Shown here: positions 36,000 through 45,492 of the stretch, in pieces | How the letters are laid out: each line of letters begins with the position of its first letter | How positions within the stretch are numbered: the stretch's first letter is position 1 | Source: Niallia nealsonii | Lineage (GTDB): Bacteria > Bacillota > Bacilli > Bacillales > Cytobacillaceae | NCBI RefSeq assembly: GCF_002835805.1 | Contig: NZ_PISE01000044.1 | Span: 27,860 to 91,859 of the forward strand | Reading direction: 5' to 3' | DNA: 64,000 nucleotides | Program-made: the position numbers and the translations under genes | The notes under the pieces: generated by a model | The model's input: only the letters and a program-made list of their open reading frames with translations | The model's database searches: none | What the model was told of the DNA's origin: nothing

Positions 36000-37181
36000 A
36001 TGTACAAACTATTATCACATAATGATTTAGATGGAATAGGCTGTGGCATTCTGGCTAAGCTTTCTTTTGAGGATCAAGTAGAAGTCCGCTATAATTCCAT
36101 TGCTGGCTTGAATCAAGAAGTAGAGAAATTTCTTCAGCATGAAGCAGAACATCCTTTTTTATTTATAACAGATCTTTCTGTTAATGAAGAAAACAGAAAA
36201 AAATTAGAAGCATTTTATAAAAAAGGGGGGAAAATCCAATTAATTGATCACCATAAAACGGCACTGCATTTTAATGATCATGAATGGGGATCTGTATCTG
36301 TGAAGGATGCAGATGGAAACTTAACTTCGGCAACATCATTATTTTACGAATATCTCATTCAGCATAATCTCCTTACACCGTCCAATTGCATTGAAGAATT
36401 TGTAGAACTTGTCAGACAATATGACACATGGGATTGGGAGAAAAATAATAATCAACAGGCTAAAAAGCTAAATGCCTTATTTTTTCTTATCTCCATGAGT
36501 GAATTTGAAGAAAAAATGATCGATCGACTCAAAAATAGCAATCACTTTTATTTTGATGAATTTGAGGAAAAACTATTAGAACTTGAAGACACTAAAATAG
36601 AGCGCTATATCCGTCGCAAACGGAGAGAACTTGTACAAACAGAAATTAATGGCTTTTTCGCTGGCATCGTTTATGCAGAATCTTATCATTCTGAATTGGG
36701 AAATGAGCTTGGCAAGGAATACCCCCATTTAGATTATATTGCCATTTTAAATATCGGCGGAAAAAAAGTGGGATTTCGAACAATCCATGATACAGTCGAT
36801 GTCTCACAAATAGCCGGAAAATACGGCGGAGGAGGGCATGCAAAAGCATCTGGATGCACTCTAACTGCTGAGGCCTACAACGATTTTGTCCTAAATACTT
36901 TTTCACTTGAACCAGTGAGGGAAGATGCAAGAAAAAATACATATAACATAAAAGAATCTCTATTAGGTTCGATGTATGAAAATAAAGCAGAAGAACACTT
37001 TTATCTATACCCTTTAAATAATAAAGAATGGGTTATTGAACAAAAGAAAAAGCAATTGCCAGTAACGTTCTCTACTTTCCTAGAAGGAGAAAGCTACTTA
37101 AAAAGAAATCATGGTACATGGTTGGCAAAAGATTATAAATTTATTAATTATTTAATGGGCTATGTAAAGAAAAAGAATTAG
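36000..37181 (+). CDS. nrnB: DHH-family nanoRNase NrnB
   Basis: Phosphodiesterase that degrades very short RNA (2-4 nucleotides). The DHH domain has SHNDLDGIGCG at residues 5-15, ITDLSVNEE, and LIDHHKTA near 82; the DHHA1 domain has the GGGGHAKASG motif near 285. Length 393 and sequence agree closely with B. subtilis NrnB (YngD, 399). The ATG at 36000 has GAGGTG 7 bases before it; the GTG at 35991 is part of that site. It is transcribed alone and ends in a long inverted repeat. Confidence 0.93.
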   Translation: MYKLLSHNDLDGIGCGILAKLSFEDQVEVRYNSIAGLNQEVEKFLQHEAEHPFLFITDLSVNEENRKKLEAFYKKGGKIQLIDHHKTALHFNDHEWGSVSVKDADGNLTSATSLFYEYLIQHNLLTPSNCIEEFVELVRQYDTWDWEKNNNQQAKKLNALFFLISMSEFEEKMIDRLKNSNHFYFDEFEEKLLELEDTKIERYIRRKRRELVQTEINGFFAGIVYAESYHSELGNELGKEYPHLDYIAILNIGGKKVGFRTIHDTVDVSQIAGKYGGGGHAKASGCTLTAEAYNDFVLNTFSLEPVREDARKNTYNIKESLLGSMYENKAEEHFYLYPLNNKEWVIEQKKKQLPVTFSTFLEGESYLKRNHGTWLAKDYKFINYLMGYVKKKN

Positions 37182-37196
37182 AATTAATGTTCGCAA

Positions 37197-37265
37197 AAAA
37201 ATAACTAGTACTTCAGAATGGATCTAAGTTTATGTATTGCAGCCATTCTGAGGTATTAGTTATTT
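37197..37265. terminator. Two-way terminator between nrnB and the binding-protein gene
   Basis: AAATAACTAGTACTTCAGAATGG pairs, with a few mismatches, with CCATTCTGAGGTATTAGTTATTT. A/T runs flank both sides. It lies between convergent genes. Confidence 0.8.
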
Positions 37266-37314
37266 ACTTTATCCTTCTAAAATCAAACAATCCACTTATT
37301 TCTCAGCATTCATT

Positions 37315-38253
37315 TTAATTTTCTAATAGATTTTCAAGAAATGTTCTCTTACTTTGCGCATTATCTATTGTAATAATATCTACATCACTATCAATCTCTT
37401 TTTTTACTTGCTCTCCTTTTATTGCTTTCAAAGCATTTTCCCCGCTAATATATCCCATATCATAAGGATTTTGAGCAATTGTAGCTCGGATTGTACCATT
37501 TTCAATCTTTTTAACCATTTTTATAATGCCATCCGCACCTACTACAGGAATATTTAAGTTCTTCTCCTCCAATACCTTCATTATTTTCAGAGCTGCTCCG
37601 TCGTCAGTAGCAAATATCCCCTTCACCTTTGAATTCGCTTGCAAGATTTCCGGGATTACGGGAGCTATATCTTTATTTAACTCGAACTGTTTAATAACCA
37701 TATGAATACCAGCATTATTTAAGGCTTTTTTTGCTCCCTGAATTCTATCTTCACTTACATAATCATTTGATATATACCCAATAATCAATATTTTATCATT
37801 AGGCTGAGACATAGAAGAAAGCAACTCTCCCGCCTTTTGTCCCAGCAGATCATTATTTGTGCCAATAAAAGAAGTTTTACCAGACCAATCTAAGTTTGTA
37901 TCAACAAGAAGAACAGGAATATTATGCTTCTCATATTCCTTTAAAATGGGAATTGGTAGTTTAGCATCCTCAGGAGAAAATATCAATGCATCTGGTTTTT
38001 CCTTTAGCACTTTTTTCAGAATATCAATTTGATTCATCTTTGTATTATCTGACGCTAAAAACTTTCCTTCTACTCCATAATTATCAAAGGCTCTTTCTAT
38101 ACCAGCAACTATTATTTTCCAGTAGTCTGACTTTGTTCCTTTTAAAACCACAGCAATCTTCGGTTTTTTTTGCTTTTTTTCTATTATTATATAACTACAT
38201 AATCCACCTAAAAAAACTAAACATATCAATAAGATGAACCATTTCTTTTTCAA
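37315..38253 (-). CDS. Membrane-anchored sugar-binding protein (type 1 periplasmic-binding family)
   Basis: Protein of 312 residues. Residues 5-24 are a hydrophobic segment without lipobox Cys, so it is a membrane anchor or uncleaved signal. The rest is a ribose/galactose-type two-lobe binding domain starting KIAVVLKGTKSDYWK, with VLLVDTN and GADGIIKMVKKIENGTI. No ABC transporter genes are nearby; instead it follows a kinase cluster, so it probably presents a ligand to a sensor. TTG start with AGGAG 8-9 bases upstream. It lies 31 bases after the 38285-40351 gene and so is in the same operon. Confidence 0.85.
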   Translation of the reverse strand: MKKKWFILLICLVFLGGLCSYIIIEKKQKKPKIAVVLKGTKSDYWKIIVAGIERAFDNYGVEGKFLASDNTKMNQIDILKKVLKEKPDALIFSPEDAKLPIPILKEYEKHNIPVLLVDTNLDWSGKTSFIGTNNDLLGQKAGELLSSMSQPNDKILIIGYISNDYVSEDRIQGAKKALNNAGIHMVIKQFELNKDIAPVIPEILQANSKVKGIFATDDGAALKIMKVLEEKNLNIPVVGADGIIKMVKKIENGTIRATIAQNPYDMGYISGENALKAIKGEQVKKEIDSDVDIITIDNAQSKRTFLENLLEN

Positions 38254-38284
38254 CTGCTATTCTCCTATCCTAGTTACACTTTAA

Positions 38285-40351
38285 TCACACTGCTCTAAAG
38301 CAAATGGAAAATATAGTCCCTTTACTGCTTGTATTAACTTTAATCTTTGCATTATGACGCTCTGCAATACTATAGCAAACAGCCAATCCCAACCCCGTGC
38401 CATTATCTTTGGTTGTGAAAAACGGAGTTCCTATTTTATCTAAAACGTCATCTCCTATTCCTTCACCGGTATCGCAAATTTCCAAAATTACATTTTCTTG
38501 TTCTACATAAGTTTTAATCGTTAAAACTCCGTCATTGGACATCGATTCCAGACCATTTAAAGCAATATTTAATAAGAGTTGACGAATTTCCTTTTCATCT
38601 AGGTATAACATCGGACAATTTGCTAATTGAAGCAATACCCTTTTGCCAGATAAAAGCGCTTCTGCATTTAGGAGGGGATAAATGATTTCAATAATATCAT
38701 TGAGGGATTGAATTTTTCTGTCGCTCGTTTTATTTTTAGCTAGGGTTAGAAATTCCTTAATAATTTTATTTGCTCTGTCTAACTCATCTATCATTAAATC
38801 CAGATGCTCCACTGACAACTGCTGATTATTTAGTTTGCCCATTTGCAAAAAACCGTGAACAGTCGTCATAGGATTGCGAATCTCATGGGCGATTCCGGCT
38901 GCCATTTCTCCTACCAAATTTAATCTATCTAACTTATATATTTCCTTTTCCATACGTATTCTTTCCGTAATATCATTTAAGACAATTAGAACACAATTTC
39001 TGTTCTCAATCATAATTGTTTCTGTCGACAATAGAGCATACCTTATTGATTTATCCTTCGTTTTGTATGTTACCTTTCTATTGTTCATTGGCTTAATCCA
39101 TTCATCCCCAACAATCTGTCTAAATTCTTCCTTATCTTCTTGAAAAATTCCCCACTGACAATTCGCATTGTTTAATTCATCCAGATTATAGCCAGTATGG
39201 ATTGTCCAGTTATTATTTACAGCAATAAAATTTTCCTCCTGCATAGAGAAAATTGACATCAAACAGGGACTTGCTTCAAAAATTTGTTTAAAGCGGCCTT
39301 CTGACAATAAAAGGTCATCCGCTACCTTATTTCGCTCCTCCATTTCTTGTAATAATTTTTGATTAGCCAGTAGCAAATCCAGAGTTCGTTCTTCCACTAC
39401 TTGCTCTAATTTATCTAAATGCGCTTCCTTAATTTTCTCCATTTCTTTCCGCTCTGTAATATCACGAATAGTGCATACAAAAATATGATAATCCTCTAAC
39501 ATAGCATCCCCAATATGAATATCTGCAGGAAAAGTATCGTGACTTTTTCGTTTTGCGGTAATTTCAACTATTTTTCCAATAGAAGATCTATTCATAAAGG
39601 AATTTAATGCATTTTTCGTTTTATCTTTTCCAATGTTTTCTGTGGAATCAAGAAGAATAGCTATATGTGTTCCAATTAATTCTGAATCCTTGTAGCCAAA
39701 CATCTTTTCAACCATTGGATTTACCGATAAAATATAGCCTTCTTCATTAAACGTTACAATAGTATCTTGCAGCGTATCTTGTATCACTTTTGATAAAGCT
39801 TCATGTTTGTGCAAATTTACTTTTGCAACATTTAGCTCAAGGTTTATCTTTTCTCTTTCAAGAGAGCTTTCTCTTTCGATTTCCTTTAGGCTTCTGGTGT
39901 GATCTTTATAGATATTTACAAATTGTTCTACCTTGCTTCTTAAAGCTTCTGGATTAAAAGGTTTAACAATATAATCTATTGCTCCCACTTCATAACCTTG
40001 TGTAATATGATCTACATCTTGGCTTAGAGCCGTAATAAAAATAATAGGAATGTTCCTTGATTTTTTTCTCTCTTTTATTAGCCTCGCTGTTTCAAAGCCA
40101 TTTATCCCAGGCATTTGAACATCAAGGAGAATTACTGCGAAATCGTATTGTAATATCCTCTTTAATGCTTCTTCTCCTGATTTAGCACTTACTAAGTGAA
40201 TATTAGGTGCACTTAAAACCGCCTCAAGAGCAAGCAGGTTTTCTTTTAAATCATCGACCATTAAGATATGGATAACTTCTGCTCGGTTAGAATTAGTTGA
40301 TTTTTCGATATATCTTTTCACTGGCATCATATTCTTCATAATTTCCTGCAT
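38285..40351 (-). CDS. Response receiver - PAS - PAS - histidine kinase
   Basis: Soluble 688-residue signalling protein. An N-terminal receiver (about 28-150; phosphorylated Asp in VILLDVQMPG) is followed by a coiled coil, two PAS domains (about 200-320 and 350-465), a dimerisation helix with HEIRNPMTT (His near 485) and an ATPase domain with DTGEGIG and GTGLGLAV. With the receiver first, the kinase output is set by another kinase, probably the 917-residue hybrid kinase upstream. Its start overlaps the end of the CheR gene by 59 bases. No DNA-binding output regulator is in the cluster. Confidence 0.88.
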   Translation of the reverse strand: MQEIMKNMMPVKRYIEKSTNSNRAEVIHILMVDDLKENLLALEAVLSAPNIHLVSAKSGEEALKRILQYDFAVILLDVQMPGINGFETARLIKERKKSRNIPIIFITALSQDVDHITQGYEVGAIDYIVKPFNPEALRSKVEQFVNIYKDHTRSLKEIERESSLEREKINLELNVAKVNLHKHEALSKVIQDTLQDTIVTFNEEGYILSVNPMVEKMFGYKDSELIGTHIAILLDSTENIGKDKTKNALNSFMNRSSIGKIVEITAKRKSHDTFPADIHIGDAMLEDYHIFVCTIRDITERKEMEKIKEAHLDKLEQVVEERTLDLLLANQKLLQEMEERNKVADDLLLSEGRFKQIFEASPCLMSIFSMQEENFIAVNNNWTIHTGYNLDELNNANCQWGIFQEDKEEFRQIVGDEWIKPMNNRKVTYKTKDKSIRYALLSTETIMIENRNCVLIVLNDITERIRMEKEIYKLDRLNLVGEMAAGIAHEIRNPMTTVHGFLQMGKLNNQQLSVEHLDLMIDELDRANKIIKEFLTLAKNKTSDRKIQSLNDIIEIIYPLLNAEALLSGKRVLLQLANCPMLYLDEKEIRQLLLNIALNGLESMSNDGVLTIKTYVEQENVILEICDTGEGIGDDVLDKIGTPFFTTKDNGTGLGLAVCYSIAERHNAKIKVNTSSKGTIFSICFRAV

Positions 40352-41156
40352 AATCTGTATATCTCACCTCTTCTCTTTTACCCAAACCAAGAAAACCTGA
40401 CGGCACTAGACTATTGTATAGTAATTGATGAACATCATTTTGGAGGCTTTTATTAAAATAAATCATAACATTTCTGCATATAATAATATGAAAATCATTA
40501 AATGTTTGATCTGTAGTTAAATTATGCTGTGTAAACAACACATTCTCCTTTAAAAATGGATGAAATTCTGCTACATTATTTCTTACTGCATAATACTCAG
40601 AGAATTCATTTGTCCCCCCTGCTTTTATATAGTTTTTTGTATATAACTGCATTTTTTCTAGTGGGAAACTTCCCTGCTTTGCCTTTTCCAAAGCAACATT
40701 ATTTATGTCTGTTGCATAAATCCTTGTTTTGTTCAATATTCCCTCCTCACTTAGCATGATGGCCATGGAATAAACTTCCTCACCTGAAGCACATCCAACA
40801 TGCCATATTCGTATAAAGGGATAATTTCTCATTATTGGGATAATCTTTTTTCGAAGCGTCAAAAAAAACTCTGGATCTCGAAACATTTCTGTTACAGAAA
40901 TAGAAAAATCCGACAATAATTTTTTCATCATTATAGAATTTTGAAATACTTTCTCCTGCAATGCCGAAATACTTGATAAATTTTCTGTTCCTATTCGATA
41001 CATGATTCTTCTTTTAAGGAAAGGGAAGGCATAGTTTCGAAAATCATATCCATAATATCGGTAAATGCCTTCTAATAACAATTCAATTTCGATTTTTTCC
41101 AGAGCATCATTTTCTACTGTTTGTTTATTTAAATATTCCGTAATATCTGTTCCCAC
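40293..41156 (-). CDS. CheR-type protein methyltransferase (RsbM-like)
   Basis: SAM-dependent methyltransferase of 287 residues. The N-terminal helical part covers 20-80. The SAM loop is WHVGCASGEEVYSMAIML (about 120-137), ATDIN follows at 148, and CRNVMIYF near 230 is the classic CheR end motif. No cheB methylesterase and no chemoreceptor is nearby. A GTG starts it, directly after the stop of the hybrid kinase. The order resembles B. cereus rsbM, where a CheR protein methylates the hybrid kinase RsbK and tunes the sigma-B response; that role is an inference here. Confidence 0.9.
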   Translation of the reverse strand: MGTDITEYLNKQTVENDALEKIEIELLLEGIYRYYGYDFRNYAFPFLKRRIMYRIGTENLSSISALQEKVFQNSIMMKKLLSDFSISVTEMFRDPEFFLTLRKKIIPIMRNYPFIRIWHVGCASGEEVYSMAIMLSEEGILNKTRIYATDINNVALEKAKQGSFPLEKMQLYTKNYIKAGGTNEFSEYYAVRNNVAEFHPFLKENVLFTQHNLTTDQTFNDFHIIICRNVMIYFNKSLQNDVHQLLYNSLVPSGFLGLGKREEVRYTDYAGNYEEYDASEKIYRKIN

Positions 41157-43910
41157 CTAACTTCTATAAAGCCATACTTGAATTAAAGAGTATAATTGCT
41201 TTATATTTATTGGCTTGCTTATATAATCAGATGCCCCTGCCTCTATACATTGCTCTCGGTTATGTTTCATCGCTTTTGCTGTTAAGGCGATAACAGGAAT
41301 ATTTTGAAATCTCGGCATACTCCTGATTTTCGCCATTGCCTCAAATCCATCCATTTCCGGCATCATAATATCCATTAAGATAAGATCAATATCCTGGTTT
41401 GCCATCAAGACTTCCAGACCTTCTCTTCCATTTTCCGCAAATAGCACTTCCATTCCATAATCTTCTAACACAGCAGAAAGTGAAAAAATATTTCTCATAT
41501 CATCATCTACAATCATTATTTTTTTCCCCTTAACTAATAATGCAGATTCATTTTCTATTTCTTTATTAAAAAGAGAAGTTTTTGTCTCTATAATAAAACT
41601 TTCTGTATTTTCTCTACTAGCTGCTATTTCTTTTTGTGGTAAAAACACAGGTATAGATTGTCTTTTTGGTTTATGCGGTAAATAAAGTGTAAAGGAACTC
41701 CCTATCCCTTCTTCACTCTCCACACGAATAGCACCTCCAAGCAAATTAGAGACTTCTTTACATATAGACAATCCTAGTCCCGTTCCTCCATATTTGCGGC
41801 TAGTAGTCCCATCAGCCTGATGAAATGCACCAAATATAAAGTTCTGTTTCCCTTTAGGAATGCCTATTCCCGTATCTTTCACCGTAAAAGTTATGGCTGA
41901 GTCTACAGCTGCCAACACTTCCCCTTTTTCTGGAATAGAATAGCCCGCTTCCTCAATCTGTAATATGACACTGCCCTTATTAGTAAATTTAAAAGCATTG
42001 GCCAATAAATTGGAAATGATTTGTTTTAGACGATGCTCATCTGTATATATCGAAGGAGATAGATTCTCATGTAATATCACTTTAAATTCAAGGCCTTTTT
42101 TTTCGGCCAAATGGCGGAATTGTTTCTCTGCAAAATCTTTAATAGAATCTAGCCTTACTTCTCCTTCAATTATATCTATTTTCCCAGTCTCTATTTTTGC
42201 TAGGTCTAATATTTCGTTGATTAAATGCAGCAAATCATTTCCCGATGAGTTTATCGTCTGCAAATATTCCAATTGTTTGAATGTAAGATTATCATTCGCT
42301 TTTTCCAGCAGCATTTGCGCAAGTATTAGCATGCTATTTAAAGGCGTTCTAAGTTCATGGGACATATTTGCAAGAAATTCTGTTTTATACTGGGAACTAA
42401 GCACAAGCTGGTGAGCCTTTTCCTCTAATATCACACTAAGCTTTTCTAACTCTTCATTTTTCTGTTCCGATGTTTTATACTGTACTTCCAGTTCTTCATT
42501 AATGGCAATAAGTTCTTCCTGCTGTGCTTGCAACTCTTCTGATTGGCTTTGTAGTTCTTCCGTTAACGCTTGGGATTCTTCCAGAAGTTTTTTTACTTGC
42601 ATTCGATTCTTAATACTATTAATGGCAATACCTAAATGCCCAATTACCATTTTTAATAATTTTTGTTGTATTGGACTGAATAACTTAAATGAGGCAAACT
42701 CTATGACTGCTAATACTTCTCCTTCAAACTCGATTGGAAGAATATAAATATTTCTAGGAGTAGCACTGCCTAATCCTGATTCTAATTTAATATAATCATC
42801 CGGTATACGAGTAAGATTAATCGGTCTATTTTCTAAAGCACATTGTCCTATCAATTTTTCTCCTAAAAGAAATCTTTGTCTATTCTTCATACTATCGTTC
42901 TCGACAAAACCATAGGAAGCAACCTTTTCTAAACGCTGTAGCTCTCCTGTAATTTCTTTAATATAAAATACCCCATATTGAGCTTCTATCGTCGGAGTTA
43001 CTTGGTTGATAAATAAAGTAGCCAAAGAATTAAAGTCTTCTACACATGTAAAAGCAGACGTGATTTCTGCAAGTTTAGAATCATGCCAACTCTGTTCCTC
43101 CGCTTTTATCTTTAGTTCTTTTTCTTGCTGTGAATGCTGTTCTAAAGATATTGCCATTTCATTATATGCTTCTGCAATTCTCCCAATTTCATCTTTCGTC
43201 TTGATAGAGACTCTCGGAAACTCCGTTCCTTGATTATATGCCACGCTAGACATTACCGAAGCGACACGATAAAGATTTTTGGTCATTCCTTTTATAATCC
43301 AAATTGCTATAGCAACACTTACAAAAATACCGATAAAAACATAGATATATATAATTTTAACTGCTATATTATATGTCTCCTGTGTTCGGAAAAGCTCATC
43401 TTTCATTTGTTGTTCTTGCAAAGTAGATAGTATATTGACAATTTGCAAAAGTCGTTCTTTATCTTGATTGCTTGGTAGCGCTTTTACAACGTCTGACTCT
43501 TGCCCCATATTCCTTTTATGTTTATAGACAAGTTCCTGCCCATCTTCTTCATATGTTTGAAAAATGGTAGAAAACTTCACAATTAATTCCTGGGTCTGCT
43601 TCCTTTTATCCATTTCCTTTAATGTTTCTAAAGATGAGGCAATATTTGTTCTAGACTCTTCCCAATCATTTAAAGTATCTGATAGTACTTTTTCAGAAGG
43701 GTTTATGGAAATTTCCATTACTTCTCTGCTCATATTGTTTATTTCATTTTTAATAATTGCAGTAACTTTAATCCTCTCAGATAATTCATTTACGATAACA
43801 TGCATTTTAACATTTTGTTGTTTCAACATACTCATAAGTACTGCAATAAGAATCATTATTAAAATAAATATAATTCCTAGTCCACCATAAAGCTTTGTAC
43901 TAAATTTCAT
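41157..43910 (-). CDS. Hybrid histidine kinase: sensor - HAMP - GAF - kinase - receiver (RsbK-like)
   Basis: Membrane kinase of 917 residues. Two membrane segments (about 7-29 and 184-206) enclose a helical outside domain of the 4-helix MCP/CHASE3 kind; then come HAMP (about 207-260), GAF (280-430), a Gln/Glu-rich coiled coil (440-505), dimerisation helix with NMSHELRTPLNS, ATPase with GTGLGLSICKEV, and a C-terminal receiver with LILMDIMMPEMDG. This arrangement matches RsbK of B. cereus, the sensor that drives sigma-B activation. The ATG has GGGAGG 5 bases upstream. First gene of a four-gene operon; partners rsbY and sigB are not in the window. Confidence 0.9.
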   Translation of the reverse strand: MKFSTKLYGGLGIIFILIMILIAVLMSMLKQQNVKMHVIVNELSERIKVTAIIKNEINNMSREVMEISINPSEKVLSDTLNDWEESRTNIASSLETLKEMDKRKQTQELIVKFSTIFQTYEEDGQELVYKHKRNMGQESDVVKALPSNQDKERLLQIVNILSTLQEQQMKDELFRTQETYNIAVKIIYIYVFIGIFVSVAIAIWIIKGMTKNLYRVASVMSSVAYNQGTEFPRVSIKTKDEIGRIAEAYNEMAISLEQHSQQEKELKIKAEEQSWHDSKLAEITSAFTCVEDFNSLATLFINQVTPTIEAQYGVFYIKEITGELQRLEKVASYGFVENDSMKNRQRFLLGEKLIGQCALENRPINLTRIPDDYIKLESGLGSATPRNIYILPIEFEGEVLAVIEFASFKLFSPIQQKLLKMVIGHLGIAINSIKNRMQVKKLLEESQALTEELQSQSEELQAQQEELIAINEELEVQYKTSEQKNEELEKLSVILEEKAHQLVLSSQYKTEFLANMSHELRTPLNSMLILAQMLLEKANDNLTFKQLEYLQTINSSGNDLLHLINEILDLAKIETGKIDIIEGEVRLDSIKDFAEKQFRHLAEKKGLEFKVILHENLSPSIYTDEHRLKQIISNLLANAFKFTNKGSVILQIEEAGYSIPEKGEVLAAVDSAITFTVKDTGIGIPKGKQNFIFGAFHQADGTTSRKYGGTGLGLSICKEVSNLLGGAIRVESEEGIGSSFTLYLPHKPKRQSIPVFLPQKEIAASRENTESFIIETKTSLFNKEIENESALLVKGKKIMIVDDDMRNIFSLSAVLEDYGMEVLFAENGREGLEVLMANQDIDLILMDIMMPEMDGFEAMAKIRSMPRFQNIPVIALTAKAMKHNREQCIEAGASDYISKPINIKQLYSLIQVWLYRS

Positions 43911-44123
43911 TTAACCTCCCTTTCCACATACAAGATTCTAATTAACGCTAAAAATTTAGAATCAAGGAGTTTTTAAGGTAATTTGTATTTAGCTCTCCCT
44001 TTTAATACCTTTATTAAAAATGAGATATTTCTTACCAAAATTATATTACAGGAAATACAAATCATTCAATATAATGTTAGTATAACACCAAAGAATATTC
44101 TGTATATTTTATATTAAAAAACA

Positions 44124-44161
44124 AAAAAAACTTTTAACTTAACACGAGTTAAAAGTTTTTA
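44124..44161 (-). terminator. Terminator overlapping the end of the siroheme gene
   Basis: AAAACTTTTAACT and AGTTAAAAGTTTT form a stem around a 7-base loop, followed on the minus strand by TTTTTTTG. The stem includes the last codons and stop of the 44139-44753 gene. Confidence 0.88.
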
Positions 44162-44753
44162 AGACAGCTAAGAAAAATTGTCTATTCTCCATAGAATCTA
44201 TATATTTTTCATCTATTATTTCTTGTAGCAAATGTTTTTTACGAGCAGACGGTATGTTTAGCTGTTTGATTTTTCCTCTTGCTTCATATAAAAAATCGAC
44301 ATATTTTCCAAAGTTATCATCATAAACAGCAGACCATTGATCTCGTATCTTTTTGGCAAGCATAGGACTTGCTCCACTTGTTGAAACCGTTAATAACAGC
44401 TTCCCTTTTTTAAAACTTGCAGGAACATGACAGTTTCCTTTATCTACAGATGAAGCATTAAGCACCAGTTTTGTTTTCTCCAACTTGGTTGTAATTTCAG
44501 CATTTATCTGTTCATCATTTGTTGCTGCAATAACATAAAAGGCATTTTTAAAGTCATCCTCTAAAGGATATCTTTTTTTTCGCTTAATCTTTCCCTCTAT
44601 AGCTAGATTTTCTATTTCTGGACAAACTTCAGGACTTATGATGGTTACCATTGCCCCTTCACTAATAAGAGAGGATGTTTTGCGATAGGCTATTTTTCCG
44701 CCGCCTATTATCACGCACTCCTTGCCCTCCATATTAATGTTTAATGGATACAT
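44139..44753 (-). CDS. ylnF: Precorrin-2 dehydrogenase (YlnF/Met8-like)
   Basis: NAD-dependent oxidation of precorrin-2 to sirohydrochlorin in siroheme synthesis. The N-terminal Rossmann loop is CVIIGGGKIAYRKT (about 13-26), then AATNDEQIN near 73 and STSGASPMLAKKIR near 122. The length of 204 residues is that of the stand-alone enzyme. The ATG at 44753 follows AAAGGAAG by 6 bases and overlaps the end of sirB by 20 bases; the frame's earlier start has no site. Last gene of the sulfate-assimilation operon; siroheme is the cofactor of CysI. Confidence 0.9.
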   Translation of the reverse strand: MYPLNINMEGKECVIIGGGKIAYRKTSSLISEGAMVTIISPEVCPEIENLAIEGKIKRKKRYPLEDDFKNAFYVIAATNDEQINAEITTKLEKTKLVLNASSVDKGNCHVPASFKKGKLLLTVSTSGASPMLAKKIRDQWSAVYDDNFGKYVDFLYEARGKIKQLNIPSARKKHLLQEIIDEKYIDSMENRQFFLAVLKTFNSC

Positions 44754-45492
44754 ATAAGTCTTCCTTTGCAACTTCTTTTAATCTTTCGTTTAAAATATCT
44801 GCTAGAAAGGGATGATATCCTAAATAAGGAGCTAATTCGTATATTTTATCAGAATCGGCAAGCTCTTTTATTGTGTTGGTCATAGATTTCATCAGAATTC
44901 CTGTAAAGAGCAGATATGGAATAACTAAAATGTTTTGATAAGAAGAGGAGTTAGCATACTCTATTCCTTCTATAAAACTTGGTTCTGTTGCAGTTAAATA
45001 ATAGTCTTTAACAGAAATTCCAGGTAATTGAGCTTCCACTAATGCCGAGATATCTCCTAAATCTTGTTTTACTTCCGGATCGCTGCTCCCTCTGCCAACT
45101 AATAGCACTAATAAATCCTTTTTATCAAATAAAGAAGACTTTTTTATCTTTTCTATAACAATCTCTATCATCTTTTCATGGACTCCAATTGGACGTCCAT
45201 AACGAATTTCAATTTCCGGATATTCTTCAGATAATTTTTCCAATACTACTGGTATATCTATTTTAGCATGAGCCGCTGTTAATAAAAGAACAGGAATAAC
45301 ATGAATGACAGTAGCTCCTTTTTTTATACATTGAAAAAAGGCTTGTTCAATCGTAGGCTCTGACAGTTCTAAAAAAGAATACTCCTGAATGGGAAACTCC
45401 CCATCTTCCATACACCTTTTTATAAAGGAGATGGCCTGGTCACTTGCTTCTTTTATTCGGCTTCCATGACATATATATAAAACAGCTTCCAT
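44734..45492 (-). CDS. sirB: Sirohydrochlorin ferrochelatase SirB (YlnE)
   Basis: Inserts iron in sirohydrochlorin. Protein of 252 residues with two CbiX-like repeats: YICHGSRIKEASDQA near residue 6 with the catalytic His, VIPVLLLTAAHAKIDIP (about 85) with the second His, and LLVGRGSSDPEVKQDL and VIPYLLFTGILM in the second half. Matches B. subtilis YlnE in order and size. Its ATG overlaps the stop of the methyltransferase gene (TAATG), which suggests translational coupling. Confidence 0.92.
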   Translation of the reverse strand: MEAVLYICHGSRIKEASDQAISFIKRCMEDGEFPIQEYSFLELSEPTIEQAFFQCIKKGATVIHVIPVLLLTAAHAKIDIPVVLEKLSEEYPEIEIRYGRPIGVHEKMIEIVIEKIKKSSLFDKKDLLVLLVGRGSSDPEVKQDLGDISALVEAQLPGISVKDYYLTATEPSFIEGIEYANSSSYQNILVIPYLLFTGILMKSMTNTIKELADSDKIYELAPYLGYHPFLADILNERLKEVAKEDLYVSIKH

